A stretch of DNA of 18,928 nucleotides from Eggerthellales bacterium UBA948 (lineage in GTDB: Bacteria > Actinomycetota > Coriobacteriia > Coriobacteriales > UBA8131): assembly GCA_002293265.1 (NCBI GenBank), contig DBCW01000034.1, positions 793 through 19,720 on the forward strand. The letters run 5' to 3'. Within the stretch, counting starts at the first letter, position 1. The number at the start of each line of letters is the position of its first letter. Shown here piece by piece: positions 1-6,916 of the stretch. The translations under genes and the position numbers were made by a program. The notes beneath the pieces were generated by a model, which did no database searches, was not told the DNA's origin, and worked only from the letters and a program-made list of their open reading frames with translations.

Positions 1-77
1 GCTTCCCATCTCCTTCAATACCAAATTTACACTTTGTCCGAACAGCTTACCCAACAATAATGCATGAAAAGGATGCT

Positions 78-106
78 TTATTGCATACATACAAAAAAAC
101 TATAAA
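78..106 (+). promoter_or_regulatory. Candidate sigma-70-like promoter upstream of the sigma/anti-sigma pair
   Basis: TTATTG at 78-83 and TATAAA at 101-106 are separated by 17 bases, about 100 bases upstream of the ECF sigma start at 214. The -10 is good and the -35 is weak. The first 213 bases hold no gene of useful length. On the minus strand AAGGAG at 10-15 would suit a divergent gene starting just outside the window, but that gene is not visible. Confidence 0.35.
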
Positions 107-166
107 GTAGAATATCAACTGACCGGTAAGAATAAAAGAGGGGTTCAAAAAAACCACAATAAAACT

Positions 167-189
167 GCAATAAAAAGGCTTTTATTTGC
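167..189 (+). repeat. Near-palindrome just upstream of the sigma gene RBS
   Basis: GCAATAAAAAG at 167-177 is followed by an almost exact inverted copy, CTTTTATTTGC at 179-189, with one mismatch and almost no loop. It ends 14 bases before the Shine-Dalgarno AGGAG at 203-207. It could be an operator or a 5' leader structure. Nothing in the sequence says which. Confidence 0.3.
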
Positions 190-213
190 ATTAGTGCATT
201 GTAGGAGAAAAAG

Positions 214-792
214 ATGCAATTACCCGCTTTAGCCTCTGAGGCGCAAATAAAGCCGGAAGTGTTCTACGAGACCTGCATTAGAAACATTGCGAATGGGGAT
301 AAGAACGCACTCGGCGTGCTTTACGAGAACACAAAGACAGCAGTCTATGGGTTTGCTTTGTCGATCGTAAGAAACTCACAAGATGCCGAGGATGTGCTGC
401 AAGATACGTTTGTAAGCATATATACAGCCGCCCATAGCTATAAGAGTTTGGGAAAGCCGATGGCATGGATACTTACAATAGCAAGAAACTCGGCATTGAT
501 GAAGCTGAGAAGAAAAAAGCACATTGCAGACATTTCTGACATTGAGTGGAATGCAATTGCGGATGACCCGGCACATGTATCCAGCGAAGAGAGACTCGTA
601 TTGGCGACAGCACTCAGAGCTATAACTCCCGAGGAAGGACAGATCGTCATGCTGCACGCTGTGGCAGGATTTAAACATCGAGAGATAGCGGAGCTTTTAT
701 CACTTTCATTATCAACAGTTTTATCCAAATATAATCGAGCCTTAAAGAAACTAAAGAAAGTACTGGAGGTGAACAATGTCCATGCGCAGTGA
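214..792 (+). CDS. ECF-type RNA polymerase sigma factor (sigma-70 family)
   Basis: This 192-residue protein is a group 4 (ECF) sigma factor that would redirect RNA polymerase to a small regulon. Region 2 spans about residues 25-100 and includes the core-binding segment with DAEDVLQDTFVSIY and a basic RRKKH tail. Region 4 spans about 130-180, with the helix-turn-helix around HREIAELLSLSLSTVLSKYNRALKKLK. The length is normal for ECF factors. The start is supported by AGGAG at 203-207, six bases before the ATG. The gene overlaps the next one by 17 bases, implying translational coupling and near-stoichiometric production with its inhibitor. It is shorter than Bacillus SigI although its partner is RsgI-like, so it resembles the clostridial pairs of an ECF sigma with an RsgI-type anti-sigma. 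The signal and regulon are unknown. Confidence 0.92.
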   Translation: MQLPALASEAQIKPEVFYETCIRNIANGDKNALGVLYENTKTAVYGFALSIVRNSQDAEDVLQDTFVSIYTAAHSYKSLGKPMAWILTIARNSALMKLRRKKHIADISDIEWNAIADDPAHVSSEERLVLATALRAITPEEGQIVMLHAVAGFKHREIAELLSLSLSTVLSKYNRALKKLKKVLEVNNVHAQ

Positions 793-2032
793 AGAAGTGG
801 AAGCAAAGCTAAAAGATGCTGTAGAGAAAACCACGCCGGATGTCTTTGAGAAAATACTCGAAAGATGCGATGGACACCAGGGAGTAGTTTATGCAGTGCC
901 GCAAAATATGGCAGAACAAGCAAGGCCAAGAAAGCGAAAAAGACGCATCGCTCATGTAGCTGCATCATTGGCAGCAGCTTTGGTGCTTGCACTAGGCGGA
1001 GTATTTGCTTACAACACCTTAAGTAATAACAGCGTTGACATGTTGGTGATGCTGGACGTGAACCCAAGCATTGAGATCAAGTTGAATAAGAATGCGAGAG
1101 TGATCGAGGCAAATGCAAGAAATCAAGAGGGGATACAAATACTCGATAATATGGATCTAAAAGGCACGCATATTGATGTTGCGGTTAATGCTTTGGTAGG
1201 CTCAATGCTTAAATATGGATATATTAAGGAAAGCACTAACTCCATATTGCTTTCAGTTGAAGGTATGGACACAGACAAGACTGCCACTTTGCAAAAGAAC
1301 CTCATGGATTCTATTGGGCTGCAGATAACATCAGCTAACGGAGCGGTTATAAGTCAAAACCTGACTGCCGATGCTGCACTACAAAAACTGGCTGACGATC
1401 ACAATGTTTCTTATGGAAAAGCTGCCTTGGTACAAAAGATCATAGATCAAAATAGCCATCTCGCTTTCGCAGATCTGGCAAAGCTATCAATAAATGAACT
1501 CAATTTATTGTTTGCTTCAAAACACATTGAGGCTGCCGGAGTTGAGCAGCAGGGAAGCGCAAGCGATGCGAATTATATTGGTGAAGAAAAAGCACTTCAA
1601 AAGGTGTTGGCTCACGCCGGTATAGAGCAGACTAATATCCAGTATCTGACCATGGAGCTGGACTTTGAAGACGGACTTATCGTCTACGACATAGAGTTCA
1701 CATATAATTTTGTGGAGTATGAATATGAGGTTAACGCTGTTGACGGCAACATAATCGGTTCAAGCCAAGAAAAAGCTGACAGTACAACTGCACAAGATGG
1801 AACCGGTAGCCAATCTGCTCAAGCAAGCGAAAGATTCATAAGCGAAGCCAAGGCAATAGAGATAGTCGAGGCGCACTCAGGAATCAGAACATACGAGCAC
1901 TTAACAATAGAGTTAGACAAAGACGACGGCACATACATATACGAAGTAGAGTTCCATGTTGGCGATAAAGAATACGACTACGAGGTAGACGCTGTAACCG
2001 GAGCAGTAATCTCGGCAGAAATAGGCGACTGA
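776..2032 (+). CDS. RsgI-like transmembrane anti-sigma factor with two C-terminal PepSY domains
   Basis: This 418-residue protein has the layout of a membrane anti-sigma factor. Residues 1-57 form a cytoplasmic sigma-binding part ending in a basic RPRKRKRR stretch. A single transmembrane helix spans about 59-79. An RsgI-type middle domain starts with DVNPSIEI at 94-101, includes the conserved LDNMDLKG region near 123-130, and continues to about 245. Two repeated PepSY domains follow at about 268-328 and 354-414, joined by a Ser/Gln/Ala-rich linker. In RsgI proteins the Asn-Pro bond in this motif (here N96-P97) is known to self-cleave, leaving a non-covalent complex that permits signal-dependent regulated proteolysis. 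The PepSY pair would be the extracytoplasmic sensor. The ATG at 776 has GGAGG at 765-769; another in-frame ATG lies at 782. No carbohydrate-binding module is seen, unlike cellulosome RsgI proteins. Confidence 0.88.
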   Translation: MSMRSEEVEAKLKDAVEKTTPDVFEKILERCDGHQGVVYAVPQNMAEQARPRKRKRRIAHVAASLAAALVLALGGVFAYNTLSNNSVDMLVMLDVNPSIEIKLNKNARVIEANARNQEGIQILDNMDLKGTHIDVAVNALVGSMLKYGYIKESTNSILLSVEGMDTDKTATLQKNLMDSIGLQITSANGAVISQNLTADAALQKLADDHNVSYGKAALVQKIIDQNSHLAFADLAKLSINELNLLFASKHIEAAGVEQQGSASDANYIGEEKALQKVLAHAGIEQTNIQYLTMELDFEDGLIVYDIEFTYNFVEYEYEVNAVDGNIIGSSQEKADSTTAQDGTGSQSAQASERFISEAKAIEIVEAHSGIRTYEHLTIELDKDDGTYIYEVEFHVGDKEYDYEVDAVTGAVISAEIGD

Positions 2033-2041
2033 TCGAGTCGC
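2025..2041. terminator. Small stem-loop at the convergent gene junction
   Basis: GCGACT at 2025-2030 and AGTCGC at 2036-2041 form a perfect 6-bp stem with a 5-base loop. The stem overlaps the anti-sigma stop codon and sits in the 15-base gap before the end of the convergent regulator gene. There is no T-run on either side, so it is at best a weak terminator or an anti-collision structure. Confidence 0.3.
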
Positions 2042-2047
2042 TACATG

Positions 2048-3547
2048 TTACATATTTTGAATGATGTCCAAAATGTCAGTGCGCCGATGTACTTCAAGTT
2101 TTTCTAAAATGTTATGTGTGTGTACTTTGACTGTATTGGGTGAGAGGTGCAATTTTTCAGCTATCCATTCTGTAGAAAAGCTCTGCGCAATCAAGGTGAG
2201 TATCTCCACTTCGCGCGCGGTGAGATCGTGTCGTTCGCCTAAGTCGGCGCTGCGATTTGCCAGGGCTTCAAAGTAGGCAGCTTGGCAACTTGTAAAGTCT
2301 CCATCCCACTGCGCCGCAGCTGCTTCACTGGCAACGCTTGCGGCACCTACAGCTTTTTTGTCATTTTTGCTAATCTGAAAGGAAAAACCTCCATGCCTGC
2401 TGCTGAGTGCAGTAAAAATGGTTAGGCCAATAATCAATACCCAAATAGCATATGGCTCCTCAGCTAAGGACTCCGGTACATACAAAACATAGATATGTCC
2501 GGCAACGGTACCCAAACAGCAGCTTGCGGCACCAATGCCAAAGACGAAGGATACGAGATGAAAGACCGGTGTTTCAAAGCGGTGACCAATCTCGCACACC
2601 ATGATTGCGCAAAGCACCATCATCAGCATGAAGCTTACTGCTACCAACACTTCTCCAAAGAAATACTGCACCGTGAGCATCAATAGGCCTGCAATGAAGA
2701 TGGGTTGCAATGCCCAATAAAGATGCGATAGTACGAGGCGTTTGCGAGAAATTAATAATGAGACGAATAAAAGCAAGCCGGCAACTGCAAATCCAATAGA
2801 GCGCATGATGTTTTCTTGTAAGGCACTCTCTACAAAACCTGAGCTTACGAGGGCAAAAATGAATCCATAAATAGAAAATGTTGCTGCGGCACCCATTATG
2901 AGCCTAAACAGTCCCGAGCTACTGCGCATGGCACTTAGCGAAAAACGAGGGGGAGCTTTGTCCTTTTTGTAGCGCCTTTGCATCGTAAAGAAGTTTTGAT
3001 CCATATTCTCCAAAAACCAATAACTTAAAGATAGCGCAGCTGTAGAGATTACCGGCATTGATGCGGCTACGATTACAAAGGCCAAAAATGGTAGTAGCGA
3101 AGCTATGGCGATCAGTGCTGCAGCTACAAAAATGCCTGAGACGAGCTGATAAATATAGCGGGGTGCCTTTAGCAAGCTAAAGAGCTCCATCCATATTATC
3201 GTTAGCCATCCGTATTCTAGTCCCACGCAGATTGCACCTAATACCGCCAGAGGTGAGCCGGCAACAGCGATCTGGTCGTTATATGCAATCAAGAACATGC
3301 CGACAAACGCAAGCGGCATGAATGGTGGCTGAAAGCGTTTATTAACCGGGAATATGCGTTTGGAAAAAAGTAGGACAAACCCAAAGGCAGCAATAACTGC
3401 GGCTAGCATTGCAAATCTGCCTGCAAAGGAGAGGTTTGCTGTTGCGCAAAGAGCCAGCATCTTGAGTGCCAAAAAGAACCACGCATAAAAACATCCTAGT
3501 CCAAGTGCAATTGCAATATCAGCAAAACGTTGATACCTCTTATGCAT
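2048..3547 (-). CDS. Membrane-bound LuxR-family transcriptional regulator (about 11-12 TM helices plus HTH)
   Basis: Residues 1 to about 380 are almost entirely hydrophobic helices, roughly 11-12 membrane spans. A short hydrophilic linker follows, and residues 442-499 form a LuxR/GerE helix-turn-helix that begins LTAREVEILTLIAQ and contains LSPNTVKVHTHNILEKL. There is no receiver domain. This is the architecture of the large LuxR family of Eggerthella and relatives, in which a membrane sensor carries the DNA-binding domain and usually controls a neighbouring enzyme operon. Here it is divergent from the acyl-CoA dehydrogenase/Fix operon, the obvious target. I chose the ATG at 3547, which has GTGGAG three bases upstream, a short spacing. 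In-frame GTG (3556) and TTG (3559) are alternatives. Direct sensing of a substrate by the membrane part is inference. Confidence 0.88.
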   Translation of the reverse strand: MHKRYQRFADIAIALGLGCFYAWFFLALKMLALCATANLSFAGRFAMLAAVIAAFGFVLLFSKRIFPVNKRFQPPFMPLAFVGMFLIAYNDQIAVAGSPLAVLGAICVGLEYGWLTIIWMELFSLLKAPRYIYQLVSGIFVAAALIAIASLLPFLAFVIVAASMPVISTAALSLSYWFLENMDQNFFTMQRRYKKDKAPPRFSLSAMRSSSGLFRLIMGAAATFSIYGFIFALVSSGFVESALQENIMRSIGFAVAGLLLFVSLLISRKRLVLSHLYWALQPIFIAGLLMLTVQYFFGEVLVAVSFMLMMVLCAIMVCEIGHRFETPVFHLVSFVFGIGAASCCLGTVAGHIYVLYVPESLAEEPYAIWVLIIGLTIFTALSSRHGGFSFQISKNDKKAVGAASVASEAAAAQWDGDFTSCQAAYFEALANRSADLGERHDLTAREVEILTLIAQSFSTEWIAEKLHLSPNTVKVHTHNILEKLEVHRRTDILDIIQNM

Positions 3548-3685
3548 AGACTCCACCAATCCATAGAAGATGAACTTTGCTTGCTCATAACCACTTTGTT
3601 TTGGGTCGCAAAAGCAGACAAAGCAACTTAGCGATCAGCCCCCACCTTCATGATGGCAATAGATGTAGTTTTGAATCTAATTAAA

Positions 3686-3719
3686 AAAGTTTAGCCACTT
3701 TATTTTACTTGTAAACTTT
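3686..3719. repeat. Spaced inverted repeat AAAGTTTA-N18-TAAACTTT, candidate operator
   Basis: The arms at 3686-3693 and 3712-3719 are perfect 8-bp inverted copies separated by 18 bases. The GTTTA core recurs in a second inverted repeat at 3799-3824, so both could be half-sites for one regulator. AT-rich sequence makes chance repeats more likely. Confidence 0.4.
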
Positions 3720-3787
3720 GAGCAGAAATTATAGTACCGACTCAAAAATAAAGCTAGTCTAAAAACATAAAAGGAGCATAACTGCTG

Positions 3788-3847
3788 GTGACAGTAGAGT
3801 TTAGAAAAGAAAAGCTGTCTAAACCAAATGGATTAACAGCAATTTGA
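3788..3847 (+). CDS. Possible 19-codon leader peptide ORF
   Basis: A GTG at 3788 opens a 19-codon frame ending in TGA at 3845-3847, and AAGGAG lies at 3771-3776. The 11-base spacing is long and the start codon is not ATG. The encoded peptide is basic and lacks runs of one amino acid that would suggest classical attenuation. It overlaps the inverted repeat at 3799-3824. It may be a leader, or only a chance frame downstream of an RBS-like sequence. Confidence 0.15.
   Translation: MTVEFRKEKLSKPNGLTAI
3799..3824. repeat. Inverted repeat GTTTAGA-N12-TCTAAAC, candidate operator or leader hairpin
   Basis: Perfect 7-bp arms lie at 3799-3805 and 3818-3824 with a 12-base A-rich loop. The core matches the repeat at 3686-3719. 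It lies about 45 bases upstream of the candidate -35 at 3867, where activators of the LuxR type commonly bind. Confidence 0.4.
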
Positions 3848-3866
3848 ATTTTATCTCACAGGTTCA

Positions 3867-3894
3867 TTGACCCTCAAAAATATGAGCATATTCT
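3867..3894 (+). promoter_or_regulatory. Candidate promoter for the Fix operon
   Basis: TTGACC at 3867-3872 and TATTCT at 3889-3894 are separated by 16 bases, giving an mRNA start near 3901 and a leader of about 60 bases before the ATG at 3964. The spacing is one base under optimal and the -10 has two mismatches, fitting an activator-dependent promoter. Confidence 0.4.
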
Positions 3895-3963
3895 GGTTGG
3901 CGGCATAAACGGTACTAACAACATGAACGTGCATCGATAGCAAACCCAACGAAAGGAGAATGC

Positions 3964-5115
3964 ATGAGCCACTTTTTAAACGAGGATCAGCAGTTGATCG
4001 TAAATTCAGTGCGTGAATTCTGTCAGTCCCCAACCGTACAAAAGATGATTCAAGAGGAAAAAGCTGTTGGTGGGTTTCCGCATCAGAGTTGGAAAGCAGC
4101 AGCCGAACAAGGCTATATAGCCGCATACCTTCCGGAAGAATATGGTGGTATGGGCTACGATCATGTTACTTATTATTCAATATTTGAAGAGCTGTGCAAA
4201 AACAGCTATCCCTGCACCGGTCCGATATCAGGACACATTCTTGGTATTAAAGCCATCGAAGCTTGGGGCACGGATGAGCAGAAAAAAATGTTCCTTCCTC
4301 AACTTGGTAGTGGCGAAAAGATCTGCTGTGGTGCAGCAACCGATCCTGCGGGTGGTACGAATTTCTCCGAGTGGGGACTTACTGAGGAAGAAACCGAAGA
4401 CGGATGGATCCTCAACGGCACCAAGGTTATAACAACTAATGCCCACAACGCCGACTACAAAGTAGTGTTTGGTCGTCCGCAAAACGGAGCCAAATGGTAT
4501 GACCACTTTTACGTTATCCCTAAAGATGCAAAAGGCTTAGAGACCGGCGAGCAAGAGATGAAGCTTGTGCCGGATGGTTCTGACTGGGGCACAATGGTTC
4601 TAAAAGACGTTCATGTACCCAAGATATGCCGTTTTGAACGCGGTGACAAAGATGCCCTATGGCTTGGAACCTCTTATATGATGGTCGCTCTGCAAAGTCT
4701 GGTACTTGGCGAGGCCGGATTTATGTACGCATTTGGCTTTGCTACTCAGCGCTCACGCAGAGGTGGCAAGCTAATCGATCTGCAGACAGTAGCTCACAAG
4801 ATCGCCGACATGGCAATTCGCAACGAAGCCGGTCGCGGTCTGATCTATACTGCCGCGCGCATGTGGGACGAAGGTCGCAAAGAAGAGTGTAGCCGTCTTG
4901 CGTCTATGGCAAAAGCATTTATCTGTGAAGCCGCAAATAAGAATCTACACGACGCTACAATCATCCACGGTGGTATCGGCAATACTATGCCGGCAACAGT
5001 AGGCGTGCTCTGGGCTGCTTCACTTCAACTTGAGCTGGCCGAGTTCCCTTGCGACATGCATCGTGACTTTGTTATTGAATCTTACGGTGTCGATCTTGAT
5101 TGGAAGACCCGATGA
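3964..5115 (+). CDS. Acyl-CoA dehydrogenase family flavoprotein
   Basis: This 383-residue protein has the normal length and order of an acyl-CoA dehydrogenase, which forms or reduces the alpha-beta double bond of an acyl-CoA using FAD and an electron-transfer flavoprotein. The N-terminal helical part carries PEEYGGMG at 57-64. The middle beta domain has the FAD/substrate loop CGAATDPAGGTNF at 122-134 and DGWILNGTK. The C-terminal helical domain has TQRSRRGG, DLQTVAHKIADM and IIHGGIG. The usual C-terminal YEGTSQIQR motif is replaced by AEFPCDMHR. Counting back from the conserved Arg places E360 where the catalytic Glu of short- and medium-chain enzymes sits, so a base may be kept in an unusual setting. 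No CoA ligase, CoA transferase or hydratase is adjacent, so the substrate is open. It overlaps the fixA gene by four bases and is probably its direct electron partner. Confidence 0.9.
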   Translation: MSHFLNEDQQLIVNSVREFCQSPTVQKMIQEEKAVGGFPHQSWKAAAEQGYIAAYLPEEYGGMGYDHVTYYSIFEELCKNSYPCTGPISGHILGIKAIEAWGTDEQKKMFLPQLGSGEKICCGAATDPAGGTNFSEWGLTEEETEDGWILNGTKVITTNAHNADYKVVFGRPQNGAKWYDHFYVIPKDAKGLETGEQEMKLVPDGSDWGTMVLKDVHVPKICRFERGDKDALWLGTSYMMVALQSLVLGEAGFMYAFGFATQRSRRGGKLIDLQTVAHKIADMAIRNEAGRGLIYTAARMWDEGRKEECSRLASMAKAFICEAANKNLHDATIIHGGIGNTMPATVGVLWAASLQLELAEFPCDMHRDFVIESYGVDLDWKTR

Positions 5116-5942
5116 GTGACACTGCAATGCAGCGCTATGTTGTCTGCTATAAGTGGGTGCTCGACGAAGCTGATATTAGAGTCTTGGATGATCTTAAGGT
5201 AGACATGACCCGAGCAAAAGGCAAAGTAAGTGACTTTGACCGCAGCGCCATTGAAGCAGCCATGCGAGCCGCAGAAGCTCAAGGAGCAGGCGAGTCTCAA
5301 GACAAAGCCCTTGAGGTACATGCGCTTACCTTTGGAGATGCTGAGGTGACCCGCTCGCTTAAAGATGCGCTTTCGCGCGGCCCTGCTGAAGGTTGGACAA
5401 TTGCCGGTGAAGCTGCAAAGACGGCTGACGGACGAGTGAGCGCTCAAGCGCTGGCAGCCGGAATAAAAGCTATCCCCAATGTTAGCTGCGTATTTGCCGC
5501 TGAAGGTGCAAGTGATACTTATGCTAGGCAGATTCCATCACGCATTGCTGCAATACTAGACTGGCCGTTGATATCTTCTGTCCTCACTTTAAAAATTGAA
5601 GGTGACGAACTTATCGCAACACGTAAGCTCGAAGACTGTTTACAAAATGTTCGCGTAACGCTTCCGGCTGTGGTGTCGGTGTTACCGGAAGACTATGAGC
5701 CACGCACACCCGGTTTAAAAGCTGTTATGGCAGCCGGTCGTAAGCCTACCCATGAGCTTGGATCAGCCGAGCTGGGATTTGATCCTAACGATGTTGCGTC
5801 ACCGATGCTTTCACCAAAGCGTTTAAACGTGAGCCAGATTGGTTACGCCGCAGCTCGCAAAAACATTATCCATAAAGGTTTGTCTGCTGATGAAGCGGCA
5901 CAGTCCGTTGCATCAGCACTCAGAAAGGAGGGCGTTGTCTAA
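5112..5942 (+). CDS. fixA: Electron transfer flavoprotein beta subunit (EtfB/FixA)
   Basis: This 276-residue protein has the EtfB fold. It starts with YVVCYKWVLDEADIRV, has a DFDRSAIEAAMRAAE segment where EtfB has its conserved Asp/Asn-Pro-Asp-Glu region, and ends with RKLEDCLQNVRVTLPAVVSV, EPRTPGLKAVMAAGRKP, a close match to the family. It pairs with the next gene product to form a flavin- and nucleotide-binding heterodimer. The ATG at 5112 overlaps the acyl-CoA dehydrogenase stop as ATGA, so translation is coupled; an upstream in-frame TTG at 5100 has no better RBS. The last codon overlaps the fixB ATG by one base. With fixC and fixX downstream it is better called FixA than a general housekeeping EtfB. 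Whether it binds the extra FAD needed for bifurcation cannot be decided by eye. Confidence 0.88.
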   Translation: MSDTAMQRYVVCYKWVLDEADIRVLDDLKVDMTRAKGKVSDFDRSAIEAAMRAAEAQGAGESQDKALEVHALTFGDAEVTRSLKDALSRGPAEGWTIAGEAAKTADGRVSAQALAAGIKAIPNVSCVFAAEGASDTYARQIPSRIAAILDWPLISSVLTLKIEGDELIATRKLEDCLQNVRVTLPAVVSVLPEDYEPRTPGLKAVMAAGRKPTHELGSAELGFDPNDVASPMLSPKRLNVSQIGYAAARKNIIHKGLSADEAAQSVASALRKEGVV

Positions 5943-6862
5943 TGGATACCGCTTATGTTTATAGCGAGAAACCTGTTTTGGCGGCACAGTTAGTAGGTTT
6001 GGCAAAGAGCTTTGAAGTGAAAGAGGTTTTAGCTATTGCTTTTGATGACGAATCATCTGCAGCACTATCAAATTGCGGAGCCGATGGCATAATTGAGCTT
6101 TCCGGAGATAGCGCAATGCCCGAAAACAACGCTCGTTCGCTCGCTTCGTGGTTGTCAGACGCTTTTGCTGTTGATCCCGGGCTACTAATAGTAGGTGCTA
6201 CTTCGATCGGACGTGATCTTTCAGCACGCGTAGCCGGATACTTAGACTGCGGCTTTTCCGGCGATATAATTTCTGCTGAACTTGCCGAAGACGATGCAAT
6301 AAGTACTACTCGCTCAGAGTACGGTGGCGCTGTAGTGCTTGCCGAAACACTTCCTTTGCCTGCGGTAATAACAGTGCCTGCGGGGCGCTTTGACGCCGCA
6401 TCAGGTGCCGCATCGATTATCGACAAAGGAACACTTGAGCCGGATACAAGAATTGAAGTTACCGGCACCACTCCGATCGTTAAAGAGGGCATAGACTTAA
6501 GTCGAGCCAAGGCTATTGTCGGAGTAGGCATGGGCTTTTCGGCTCGTGAAGATATTGCTTTGGCCGAGGATCTGGCAGCAGTGATAGATGCCGGTATCGG
6601 CTGCACCCGTGGTATTGCTGAGGAGCGCCACTGGTTGAGCACCGAGCAATATCTGGGATTGTCCGGGCTAACTGTTGCTCCGGATCTCTACGTTGCCGTA
6701 GGCATGTCCGGACAAGTTCAGCACTTAGCCGGTGTGCGCGACAGTAAAGTTATCGTTGCAATCAACAAAAACGAGGAAGCACCAATATTTAAAGCTGCGG
6801 ACTACGGCATTGTTGGTGACCTCTATGAAGTACTCCCCGCACTGACCGCAGCTCTTAAGTAA
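5942..6862 (+). CDS. fixB: Electron transfer flavoprotein alpha subunit (EtfA/FixB)
   Basis: This 306-residue EtfA has an N-terminal alpha/beta domain (about 1-180) containing LLIVGATSIGRDLSARVAGYL. Its C-terminal FAD-binding domain (about 187-300) has the hallmark strings GLSGLTVAPDLYVAVGMSG at 239-257, VQHLAG, AINKNEEAPIF at 273-283 and ADYGIVGDL at 286-294. It would carry electrons between the acyl-CoA dehydrogenase and FixC. AAAGGAGG at 5924-5931 precedes the ATG by ten bases and the start overlaps the fixA stop as TAATG. The gap to the alcohol dehydrogenase gene is short, so the run continues as one transcript. Confidence 0.92.
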   Translation: MDTAYVYSEKPVLAAQLVGLAKSFEVKEVLAIAFDDESSAALSNCGADGIIELSGDSAMPENNARSLASWLSDAFAVDPGLLIVGATSIGRDLSARVAGYLDCGFSGDIISAELAEDDAISTTRSEYGGAVVLAETLPLPAVITVPAGRFDAASGAASIIDKGTLEPDTRIEVTGTTPIVKEGIDLSRAKAIVGVGMGFSAREDIALAEDLAAVIDAGIGCTRGIAEERHWLSTEQYLGLSGLTVAPDLYVAVGMSGQVQHLAGVRDSKVIVAINKNEEAPIFKAADYGIVGDLYEVLPALTAALK

Positions 6863-6916
6863 GAAACCTATAGCAATTATTAAAAACGCCAAACAGGCGA
6901 GAGAATGGAGAATGAA

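Larger units (their letters stand above)
3548..3963. promoter_or_regulatory. Divergent intergenic regulatory region between membrane LuxR regulator and Fix operon
   Basis: This 416-bp AT-rich spacer between divergent genes holds no convincing gene but several signals, listed separately: two spaced inverted repeats sharing a GTTTA core, a candidate promoter, and a possible 19-codon leader ORF. A Shine-Dalgarno AAAGGAG at 3952-3958 serves the acyl-CoA dehydrogenase start at 3964. The position makes it the likely binding region for the adjacent LuxR regulator, which is inference. Confidence 0.6.

Noticed and set aside
35..42. TGTCCGAA near the left edge as another copy of the MITE end
   Set aside because: Eight matching bases are expected by chance in a window this size, and no palindromes lie next to it.
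438..1067. A 209-codon minus-strand frame antisense to the sigma and anti-sigma genes
   Set aside because: It is an open shadow frame; both plus-strand genes have clear domains, RBS sites and coupling.
5959..6642. A 227-codon minus-strand frame antisense to fixB
   Set aside because: Ser/Ala/Pro-rich translation without domain features, opposite a well-supported EtfA gene.
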